Assembly (NCBI RefSeq): GCF_026627445.1
Contig: NZ_JAPNLJ010000043.1
Coordinates: 1 to 61,606, forward strand
Direction of reading: 5' to 3'
Source: Streptomyces sp. H27-H1
Lineage (GTDB): Bacteria; Actinomycetota; Actinomycetes; Streptomycetales; Streptomycetaceae
DNA length: 61,606 nucleotides
The notes under the pieces are model-generated. The model ran no database searches and was not told the origin of the DNA. It saw nothing but the letters and a program-made list of their open reading frames with translations. Every line of letters starts with the position of its first letter. Position 1 is the stretch's first letter. The translations under genes were made by a program, and so were the position numbers. Shown piece by piece: positions 46,323 to 53,177 of the stretch.

Positions 46323-47318
46323 CTACGGCTTGACGGAGCGGTAGTAGCGGCCCGCGCCCTCGTGCAGTTGCAGGGGGTCCGTGTAGATCGCCGTCCGCAG
46401 GTCCACGAGCTGGGCCGCGTGCACCTCGCGCCCGATCTCGTCCCGGCTGAGGATCACCGTCCGCGTGAACTGCTCCGTCAGCTCGGCGCCCGTGTCCTCC
46501 CGGGTCACCAGCAGGTTCGGCACCGCCACGGTGGACACCGCTGAGGTGTTGCGGGCGCGGGCGTAGGCGTCCTGGGGCATCACCGCCGCCCGGTAGTAGC
46601 GCGCGGGACTGCCACCTGCCTGGAGCGCCTCCACCAGGTCGCCGAGCTGCACGAGCCGGATCTCGAACCGCTCCGAGAGCTCGCGCACGGCATTGGTGGG
46701 CAGGCCGCCCGACCAGAAGAAGGCGTCGATCCGGCCGGCCTCCAGCTCCGCCGGCATGGTGTCGATGCCGATGGCCACCGGGGTGATGTCGCGGTCGGGG
46801 TCCAGCGAAGCCGCCGTGAGCAGCCGCTCCGAGATCAGCCGCACGCCCGAGCCGTCCTGGCCGACGGCGACCCGCTTGCCGCGCAGGTCCCGGGCGGACT
46901 GGACGGGTGACCCGGCGGGCACCACGAGCTGGACGTAGTCGTCGTAGAGGCGGGCCAGACCCCGCAGCCGCTCCGCTCCGGGCTTGCGGTCGACTCGGTA
47001 CTTGGCCACCGCGTCGGCCGTCGCCACCGTGAAGTCGGCCTCGCCCGCGGCCACCCGCTGCAGGTTCTGCTGCGAGCCCTCGCTGGGCTTCAGCCGGACG
47101 CGCACCCCGGGCACGTCCTCGGCGAGCGCCTGCTCCAGCAGCTGGCCGTAGCGGTGGTAGACGCCGGTCTGGACGCCGGTGCTGATGGTGATCCCACCCG
47201 TGACCTCCGGCCGGCCGAAGGGCCGCAGCCACCAGACGAGGGCGCAGAGCACGGCCAGTACGGCCACCAGGGCCCGCAGGGCACGGCGCCTGCTGATCCG
47301 GGGCGATACGAGAGGCAT
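46323..47318 (-). CDS. TAXI-family TRAP-type solute-binding protein
   Basis: The 331-residue protein has an N-terminal membrane anchor (about 10-27; ALRALVAVLAVLCALVWW) and a TAXI solute-binding domain (GGITISTGVQTGVYHRYG, EGSQQNLQRVAAGEADF, GVRLISERLL, DAFFWSGGLPT). TAXI proteins usually bind glutamate or related acids and feed TRAP permeases. No TRAP permease is nearby, so it may be a sensor partner. In S. coelicolor a similar gene lies next to gluRK, as I recall it; here the N-glycan relics separate them. ATG 47318. Confidence 0.85.
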   Translation of the reverse strand: MPLVSPRISRRRALRALVAVLAVLCALVWWLRPFGRPEVTGGITISTGVQTGVYHRYGQLLEQALAEDVPGVRVRLKPSEGSQQNLQRVAAGEADFTVATADAVAKYRVDRKPGAERLRGLARLYDDYVQLVVPAGSPVQSARDLRGKRVAVGQDGSGVRLISERLLTAASLDPDRDITPVAIGIDTMPAELEAGRIDAFFWSGGLPTNAVRELSERFEIRLVQLGDLVEALQAGGSPARYYRAAVMPQDAYARARNTSAVSTVAVPNLLVTREDTGAELTEQFTRTVILSRDEIGREVHAAQLVDLRTAIYTDPLQLHEGAGRYYRSVKP

Positions 47319-47431
47319 GGCCGCGATCCTGCCACCGACCCGCCGTCCTGTCACGGCCCGCCCGGGCCGCCCGGGCCACTCCGGCCCGCGGCCCGGCCCT
47401 GGCCGCCACGCCCGACCCTTACCCTTGCTAG

Positions 47432-48940
47432 GTGAGAACCGAGGGCGAGGCGACTGTTGTGAAAACGTACGAGGTCCGGACGTACGGCTGTCAGATGAAC
47501 GTGCACGACTCCGAGCGGCTGTCCGGCCTGCTGGAGGACGCCGGGTACGTCCGCGCCCCCCAGGGCTCCGACGGTGACGCCGACGTCGTCGTGTTCAACA
47601 CCTGCGCCGTCCGCGAGAACGCCGACAACAAGCTCTACGGCAACCTCGGGCGGCTCGCCCCGATGAAGACCAAGCGCCCCGGCATGCAGATCGCCGTCGG
47701 CGGCTGCCTCGCCCAGAAGGACCGCGACACCATCGTGGACCGCGCCCCCTGGGTCGACGTGGTCTTCGGCACGCACAACATCGGCAAACTGCCCGTCCTG
47801 CTGGAGCGTGCGCGCATCCAGGAAGAGGCGCAGATCGAGATCGCCGAGTCGCTGGAGGCCTTCCCCTCCACGCTCCCGACCCGGCGCGAGTCCGCGTACG
47901 CCGCCTGGGTCTCGATCTCCGTGGGCTGCAACAACACCTGCACCTTCTGCATCGTCCCGGCGCTGCGCGGCAAGGAGGAGGACCGCCGTCCCGGCGACAT
48001 CCTCGCCGAGGTCGAGGCCCTGGTCGCCGAGGGCGTATCCGAGATCACCCTGCTCGGCCAGAACGTCAACGCCTACGGCTCCGACCTGGGCGACCGCGAG
48101 GCCTTCTCCAAGCTGCTGCGCGCCTGCGGCGCCATCGAAGGCCTGGAGCGGGTCCGCTTCACCTCCCCGCACCCGCGCGACTTCACCGACGACGTGATCG
48201 CGGCGATGGCCGAGACCCCCAACGTCATGCCGCAGCTGCACATGCCGATGCAGTCCGGATCGGACACGATCCTGAAGGCGATGCGCCGCTCGTACCGCCA
48301 GGAGCGCTTCCTCGGCATCATCGAGAAGGTCCGCGCCGCCATCCCGCACGCGGCGATCTCCACCGACATCATCGTGGGCTTCCCCGGTGAGACGGAGGAG
48401 GACTTCCAGCAGACCATGCACGCGGTGCGCGAGGCGCGCTTCGCGAACGCCTTCACCTTCCAGTACTCCAAGCGCCCCGGAACCCCGGCCGCCGACATGG
48501 AGGGGCAGATCCCCAAGGCAGTCGTCCAGGAGCGGTACATGCGCCTGGTCGCCCTCCAGGAGGAGATCTCCTGGGAGGAGAACAAGACGCAGGTCGGCCG
48601 CACCCTGGAGGTCATGGTCGCGGAGGGCGAAGGCCGCAAGGACGGCGCCACGCACCGGCTGTCCGGGCGCGCCCCCGACAACCGCCTGGTGCACTTCACG
48701 AAGCCGGACGAAGAGGTCCGCCCGGGCGACGTCGTCACCGTGGAGATCACCTACGCCGCCCCGCACCACCTGCTGGCCGAGGGGCCGGCCCAGGCGGTAC
48801 GCCGCACCCGTGCCGGCGACGCCTGGGAGAAGCGCAACGCGGCTCCGGCGCAGCCCAAGGGCGTCCTCCTCGGCATCCCGACCCTGGGCGTCCCGGCCCC
48901 CCTGCCGGTCACCACGGCGGGCTGCGCCGTTCCGTCCTGA
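47432..48940 (+). CDS. miaB: tRNA-2-methylthio-N6-dimethylallyladenosine synthase MiaB
   Basis: This radical-SAM methylthiotransferase converts i6A37 to ms2i6A37 in tRNA. The 502-residue protein has UPF0004 cysteines in TYGCQMNVHDSE, FNTCAVREN and VGGCLAQ, the radical-SAM motif GCNNTCTFC, and a TRAM domain; the last ~60 residues are a low-complexity extension. GTG 47432 has TACCCT six bases upstream, which suggests a leaderless mRNA; GTG 47459 is the alternative. Its partner miaA is 1.5 kb downstream. Confidence 0.95.
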   Translation: MRTEGEATVVKTYEVRTYGCQMNVHDSERLSGLLEDAGYVRAPQGSDGDADVVVFNTCAVRENADNKLYGNLGRLAPMKTKRPGMQIAVGGCLAQKDRDTIVDRAPWVDVVFGTHNIGKLPVLLERARIQEEAQIEIAESLEAFPSTLPTRRESAYAAWVSISVGCNNTCTFCIVPALRGKEEDRRPGDILAEVEALVAEGVSEITLLGQNVNAYGSDLGDREAFSKLLRACGAIEGLERVRFTSPHPRDFTDDVIAAMAETPNVMPQLHMPMQSGSDTILKAMRRSYRQERFLGIIEKVRAAIPHAAISTDIIVGFPGETEEDFQQTMHAVREARFANAFTFQYSKRPGTPAADMEGQIPKAVVQERYMRLVALQEEISWEENKTQVGRTLEVMVAEGEGRKDGATHRLSGRAPDNRLVHFTKPDEEVRPGDVVTVEITYAAPHHLLAEGPAQAVRRTRAGDAWEKRNAAPAQPKGVLLGIPTLGVPAPLPVTTAGCAVPS

Positions 48941-48973
48941 CGCGGCCCCCCGGCTCCGGCTACGCTGCGGATC

Positions 48974-49678
48974 ATGCTCGTAGCCGCCGCCGTCTGCCCC
49001 GCCCCGCCGATGCTCCTGCCGGAGCTCGCCACGGGAGCCGCCGCCGAACTGGGTGACGCCCGGACCGCGTGTTCCGACGCGCTGTCCGTGCTCACCGCCT
49101 CCCGGCCCGATCTGCTCGTCGTGGTCGGAGCCGCCGACCCGGACCACCACGGTCCCTACCCGCAAGGCGCCCGCGGCACCTTCCGCGGATTCGGCGCCGG
49201 GGCCGACGTACGGCTGGGCGAGGGGGAAGAGGGCCCGCGCCTGCTGCCCACCGCGCTCGCCGTCGGCGCCTGGCTGCTCGGCCGGGCGGGCTGGGGCGCA
49301 GCGCCCGTAGAGGGCTTCGGGGCCGGCCCGCTGGACACCGGGCGGTGCCTCGAGGCCGGCCGGGAGCTCGCCGCGCGCGAGGCCCGGGTCGCCCTGCTCG
49401 TCATGGGTGACGGCAGTGCCTGCCGGTCCCTCAAGGCCCCCGGCTACCTGGACGAACGCGCCGCCGCCTTCGACGCCGAGGCCGCCCGCGCACTCGGCGC
49501 CGCCGACCTGCCCGCACTCGCCGCCCTCGACGCGGGACTCGCCGCCGAGCTCCAGGCGGCGGGACGGGCCCCCTGGCAGGTGCTCGCGGGCGCCGCCGAG
49601 GGCGCGGGCCTGGAAGGCCGGCTGCTGTACGAGGACGCCCCGTACGGGGTCGGGTACTTCGTCGCCGCCTGGTCGTAG
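48974..49678 (+). CDS. LigB-fold (class III extradiol dioxygenase-like) protein without canonical metal ligands
   Basis: The 234-residue protein has the LigB/MEMO-type alpha/beta layout: N-terminal AAAVCPAPPMLLPELA, LLVVVGAADPDHHGPYP, GFGAGADVRLG, and VMGDGSACRSLKAPGYLDER. In true class III dioxygenases the first motif carries His in place of CPAPP and the third carries Ser-x-Asp-x-Ser-His. Both ligand positions are altered here, so ring cleavage is doubtful. The gene lies between miaB and miaA, an arrangement I recall in other Streptomyces. TACGCT lies exactly 7 nt before ATG 48974 (leaderless type). Function unknown. Confidence 0.78.
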   Translation: MLVAAAVCPAPPMLLPELATGAAAELGDARTACSDALSVLTASRPDLLVVVGAADPDHHGPYPQGARGTFRGFGAGADVRLGEGEEGPRLLPTALAVGAWLLGRAGWGAAPVEGFGAGPLDTGRCLEAGRELAAREARVALLVMGDGSACRSLKAPGYLDERAAAFDAEAARALGAADLPALAALDAGLAAELQAAGRAPWQVLAGAAEGAGLEGRLLYEDAPYGVGYFVAAWS

Positions 49679-49723
49679 CCTTCGCCCGTGGCGGCGGCGG
49701 GCCGCAGGGACTCGTACACGGAG

Positions 49724-49757
49724 AAGGGGCGCGGCACCGAGTGGTGCCGCGCCCCTT
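49724..49757. terminator. bidirectional terminator between convergent genes
   Basis: AAGGGGCGCGGCACC (49724-49738) pairs perfectly with GGTGCCGCGCCCCTT (49743-49757) over 15 bp with a 4-base loop. It separates the LigB-like gene (plus) from the antitoxin-like gene (minus). Confidence 0.88.
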
Positions 49758-49778
49758 CCCGGGATGCCCGGGACCGCG

Positions 49779-50024
49779 TCAGGAAGCGGCCGGCGGTGTC
49801 GGCCCGCCGGGAGTGTCCTTGTGCGCGATCTTGCCCAGGGCGTCCTTCGCCTTGTCCGCGCCGCTAGAGATCTGGCCGCTGTACTTGCCCTTGGTCTTGG
49901 AGTCGACGGCCTTGGCCACCTTCTCCAGATTCTGGCTGATCTTGCCCTCGTGCTGCGCAGCGAGGTCGCCGACCTTGTCCTTGGCGGGCGCGAGCTTGGC
50001 CTTCAGATTGTCCAGCAGGCCCAT
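49779..50024 (-). CDS. MT0933-like antitoxin family protein
   Basis: This 81-residue, lysine-rich helical protein (MGLLDNLKAKLAPAKDKVGD, KISQNLEKVAKAVDSKTKGK, ISSGADKAKDALGKI) matches the Rv0909/MT0933 antitoxin-like family (PF14013). These are annotated as antitoxins in mycobacteria, but Streptomyces carries many copies and their role is unclear. No recognisable toxin is adjacent; the companion is the small acidic protein 24 bases upstream on the same strand. ATG 50024 has GGAAGG before it. Confidence 0.8.
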   Translation of the reverse strand: MGLLDNLKAKLAPAKDKVGDLAAQHEGKISQNLEKVAKAVDSKTKGKYSGQISSGADKAKDALGKIAHKDTPGGPTPPAAS

Positions 50025-50048
50025 GGGTCACCTTCCGATAGCGGTTGG

Positions 50049-50264
50049 CTACGTACGGGCACCCTCTGCGGCCTCGCTGTCCGCGCTGACCTCCGCCGAC
50101 TGCTGCTTCGGGATCTCGACGGCTTCCACCGCGCTCTCCTCCGCCACAGCCTGCTCGGTCCCGGCCTCGTCGGCCGTCGCGGACTCCGCCGTCGGATCCG
50201 CGGAAACGGCCTCTTCGGTCGTCACCGGGGTCTTACGGCCGAGAAGCCGGTCCAAAATGCCCAT
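50049..50264 (-). CDS. small acidic protein of unknown function
   Basis: The 71-residue protein begins MGILDRLLGRK, similar to the first residues of the neighbouring antitoxin-like protein (MGLLDNLK), followed by a highly acidic Ala/Glu/Thr-rich, probably disordered tail. ATG 50264 has a clear TATAGGAG ribosome-binding site. It is the first gene of a two-gene operon with the MT0933-like gene. No toxin motif is seen; the shared N-terminus hints at partial duplication of a membrane-targeting or dimerising helix. Confidence 0.65.
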   Translation of the reverse strand: MGILDRLLGRKTPVTTEEAVSADPTAESATADEAGTEQAVAEESAVEAVEIPKQQSAEVSADSEAAEGART

Positions 50265-50483
50265 GTCTACTCCTATAACGTTACTCGTGTGAGTGAAGTT
50301 CCGCCGTGGACGGGCCGCAGGCCGGGCCGTGGCCGGACCGGCTCACGCCGGTCACGGGCCGGGCGTACGACAGGCGCGCGCCGGGCCGGAACCCCGCCAA
50401 GGCAACGACCCCGATCCGGTGCCGTCACGTAGCCCGATCGGGTACATGGCAGTGCCTTGACGGGGGGCTGCGAGACTGGTGCG

Positions 50484-51422
50484 GTGAGGAAAGCAGCCAC
50501 CGCCCCGCGCGTCATCGCCGTCGTAGGACCCACCGCGGCCGGAAAGTCCGATCTGGGCGTAGCCCTGGCCCGTCATTTCGACGGCGAAGTCGTCAACGCC
50601 GACTCGATGCAGCTGTACCGGGGGATGGACATCGGTACGGCCAAACTGACGACGCAGGAGCGCGGAGGGGTCCCGCACCGCCTCCTCGACATCTGGGACG
50701 TCACCGAGACGGCGAGCGTCGCCGAGTACCAGCGCCTCGCCCGCGCCGAGATCGACGAGCTGCTCGCCCAGGGCCGTACGCCGGTCCTCGTCGGCGGTTC
50801 CGGCCTCTACGTACGGGGCGCGCTCGACGCCATGGACTTCCCCGGCACCGACCCCGAGGTCCGGGCCCGGCTGGAGGCCGAGGCCACCCTGCGCGGCCCC
50901 GGCGCCCTGCACGCCCGCCTCGCGGCCGCCGACCCGGCCGCCGCGCAGGCGATCCTGCCCAGCAACGGTCGCCGCATTGTGCGGGCACTGGAGGTCATCG
51001 AGATCACCGGACGGCCGTTCACCGCCAACCTGCCCGGCCACGAGTCCGTCTACGACACGGTCCAGATCGGTGTGGACGTGGCCCGGCCCGAGCTCGACGA
51101 GCGGATCGCCCTGCGCGTGGACCGGATGTGGGAAGCCGGGCTGGTGGACGAGGTCCGCGCGCTGGAGGCCGCGGGCCTGCGCCACGGAATCACCGCTTCC
51201 AGGGCGCTCGGCTACCAGCAGGTGCTGGCGGTCCTCGCCGGGGAGTGCACGGAGGAGGAAGCGCGCGCCGAAACGGTCCGGGCCACCAAGCGATTCGCCC
51301 GCCGGCAGGATTCGTGGTTCCGCCGTGATCCGAGGGTGCACTGGCTCAGCGGGGGCGTCGCGGACCGGGGGGAACTCGCCGGACTCGCGCAGTCGTTGGT
51401 CGAACGAGCGGTCACAGCCTGA
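50484..51422 (+). CDS. miaA: tRNA dimethylallyltransferase MiaA
   Basis: This enzyme transfers a dimethylallyl group to A37 of UNN-reading tRNAs, giving the substrate of MiaB. The 312-residue protein has P-loop GPTAAGKSDL, NADSMQLYRGMDIGTAK, VGGSGLYVRG and the tRNA-binding LGYQQVL and FARRQDSWFR. GTG 50484 gives the usual actinobacterial length; TTG 50457 is possible. No strong ribosome-binding site precedes it. Confidence 0.95.
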   Translation: MRKAATAPRVIAVVGPTAAGKSDLGVALARHFDGEVVNADSMQLYRGMDIGTAKLTTQERGGVPHRLLDIWDVTETASVAEYQRLARAEIDELLAQGRTPVLVGGSGLYVRGALDAMDFPGTDPEVRARLEAEATLRGPGALHARLAAADPAAAQAILPSNGRRIVRALEVIEITGRPFTANLPGHESVYDTVQIGVDVARPELDERIALRVDRMWEAGLVDEVRALEAAGLRHGITASRALGYQQVLAVLAGECTEEEARAETVRATKRFARRQDSWFRRDPRVHWLSGGVADRGELAGLAQSLVERAVTA

Positions 51423-51427
51423 TCACG

Positions 51428-51511
51428 TGATGGCATCGGGACGCCCCGCACGCCCGTCCGGGGCCTGACGGCGTGCCATCATCAAACTTCCGCCGGTGCC
51501 GTCACCGGCGG
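51428..51511 (+). terminator. nested hairpins after miaA
   Basis: TGATGGCA (51428-51435) pairs with TGCCATCA (51474-51481), enclosing GCCCCG (51443-51448) with CGGGGC (51459-51464). A second hairpin, CCGCCGGTG (51490-51498) with CACCGGCGG (51503-51511), follows immediately. Together they probably end the miaA transcript before the next gene. Confidence 0.65.
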
Positions 51512-51548
51512 TGAACGGCGGCGTACGGAGTCCAAGTAGGGAGGGCGC

Positions 51549-52115
51549 GTGGCGATGGAGGCCGGCCCTCGTGACACCGGACGGGACGACGCCCGACGGG
51601 AAACGGACCCGATGCTTCACAGTGCCCTCGCCGACGGCGACGGCCTGGGACTTCCCGCCGACGTGCTCGGACTGCTCGCGGACGCCGACGGCCTCGGACT
51701 GCCCGCGGAACCCGCGCGGCTGACCACCGACGGCCCGGACGCGCCGGACTCCGCCGAGGCGGAAGCCGCCGGCGCCCCCGAGATCGAGGTGGAACTGCGC
51801 CCGCAGCGGCGCCTGAGGCTGTGGCAGATCGCCCCCATCGTCATCCTGGCCGCGGCCGGATCCCTGATGTTCGCCTTCCCGCTCGCCTTCGAGTTCGGCG
51901 ACGGCGGAGCGGTCGTGGCCATGCTCGGATTCCTCATCAGCTGCTGCGCCGGCGGCTGGGGCATGATGGCCGCCCGCCGCGTGGGCTACGCCCTGCCGGG
52001 GCTCCCGGCCCGCGGTTCGGGACTGCGGCCCGACTGGCGCCTCGCCCTGCTGTACGCACTGGTCGCGCTGGGTGTCGTCGTGCTCGCGGTGTACCGGGTG
52101 GCCCGGCTCCGGTAG
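51549..52115 (+). CDS. membrane protein of unknown function
   Basis: The 188-residue protein has an acidic, Ala/Asp-rich N-terminal half (about 85 residues with a repeated DGLGLP element) and three membrane helices in the C-terminal half (IAPIVILAAAGSLMFAFPLA, VVAMLGFLISCCAGGWGMM, LALLYALVALGVVVLAVY). GTG 51549 or ATG 51555 follows AGGGAGGG. It lies between miaA and dapF. No family is recognised. Confidence 0.75.
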   Translation: MAMEAGPRDTGRDDARRETDPMLHSALADGDGLGLPADVLGLLADADGLGLPAEPARLTTDGPDAPDSAEAEAAGAPEIEVELRPQRRLRLWQIAPIVILAAAGSLMFAFPLAFEFGDGGAVVAMLGFLISCCAGGWGMMAARRVGYALPGLPARGSGLRPDWRLALLYALVALGVVVLAVYRVARLR

Positions 52116-52161
52116 CGGGGCGCCCCGGCCCGGTCGGCCGCGGGCTCGGTACCATGGGCGG

Positions 52162-53037
52162 GTGACGCAGACCAGCCTCTCCTTCCTCAAGGGCCACGGC
52201 ACCGAGAACGACTTCGTGATCGTCCCGGATCCGGACAACACCGTCGAGCTGTCGGCCTCCGCCGTCGCGCGGCTGTGCGACCGCAGGGCCGGGATCGGCG
52301 CGGACGGCGTGCTGCACGTCGTGCGCTCCGCCGCGCACCCCGAGGCGGCGCACCTGGCCGACGAGGCCGAATGGTTCATGGACTACCGCAACAGTGACGG
52401 CTCCATCGCCGAGATGTGCGGCAACGGCGTCCGCGTCTTCGCCCGCTACCTCCAGCACGCCGGGCACGTGGAGGCGGGCGACCTGGCCGTCGCCACCCGC
52501 GGCGGAGTCAAGCGCGTCCACCTCGACAAGACCGGCGACGTGACCGTCTCCATGGGCCGCGCCGAACTGCCCGAGGGCGAGGTCACCGTCTCCGTAGGGG
52601 CCCGTTCCTGGCCCGCGCGCAACGTCAACATGGGGAACCCGCACGCGGTGGCCTTCGTCGACAGCCTGGACGACGCCGGGAAGCTGCTGGACCCGCCCCC
52701 GTACAGCCCGGCGTCCGCCTACCCGACGGGTGTCAACGTCGAGTTCGTCGTCGACCGCGGCCCCCGGCACGTCGCCATGCGCGTCCACGAGCGGGGTTCC
52801 GGCGAGACCCGCTCCTGCGGCACCGGCGCCTGCGCGGTCGCCGTGGCCGCCATCCGCCGCGACGGCGCGGACCCGGCCGTCACCGGCGAGCCCGCCACGT
52901 ACACCGTCGATCTGCCCGGGGGCACGCTGGTCATCACCGAGCACCCCGACGGGCGGATCGAGATGACCGGACCCGCCGTGATCGTGGCCGAGGGCGAGTT
53001 CGATCCCGCCTGGCTCGCCGAAACGGCTTTCGCTTAA
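52162..53037 (+). CDS. dapF: diaminopimelate epimerase
   Basis: This PLP-independent epimerase converts LL- to meso-diaminopimelate for lysine and peptidoglycan. The 291-residue protein has both catalytic Cys: SIAEMCGNGVR and ETRSCGTGACAV, plus KGHGTENDFV and NMGNPHAVAF. GTG 52162 is chosen because homologous sequence starts there. No ribosome-binding site is seen, but TACCAT lies six bases upstream, which suggests a leaderless transcript. Streptomyces uses LL-DAP in its wall, so this enzyme mainly serves lysine supply (established knowledge of the genus). Confidence 0.95.
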   Translation: MTQTSLSFLKGHGTENDFVIVPDPDNTVELSASAVARLCDRRAGIGADGVLHVVRSAAHPEAAHLADEAEWFMDYRNSDGSIAEMCGNGVRVFARYLQHAGHVEAGDLAVATRGGVKRVHLDKTGDVTVSMGRAELPEGEVTVSVGARSWPARNVNMGNPHAVAFVDSLDDAGKLLDPPPYSPASAYPTGVNVEFVVDRGPRHVAMRVHERGSGETRSCGTGACAVAVAAIRRDGADPAVTGEPATYTVDLPGGTLVITEHPDGRIEMTGPAVIVAEGEFDPAWLAETAFA

Positions 53038-53177
53038 AGCTTCCCTCTAATGGGTGATCCGTTTCACGCTGAGCGAGAGAGGGACTGCGCCACGTGGTGG
53101 GGTCGGTAGCATCAGGCACCGGCCCTGAGGGCTCACCCCAAGCCCACCACCGCCGGCCGGAGCCGTCGGAGGTGCCC

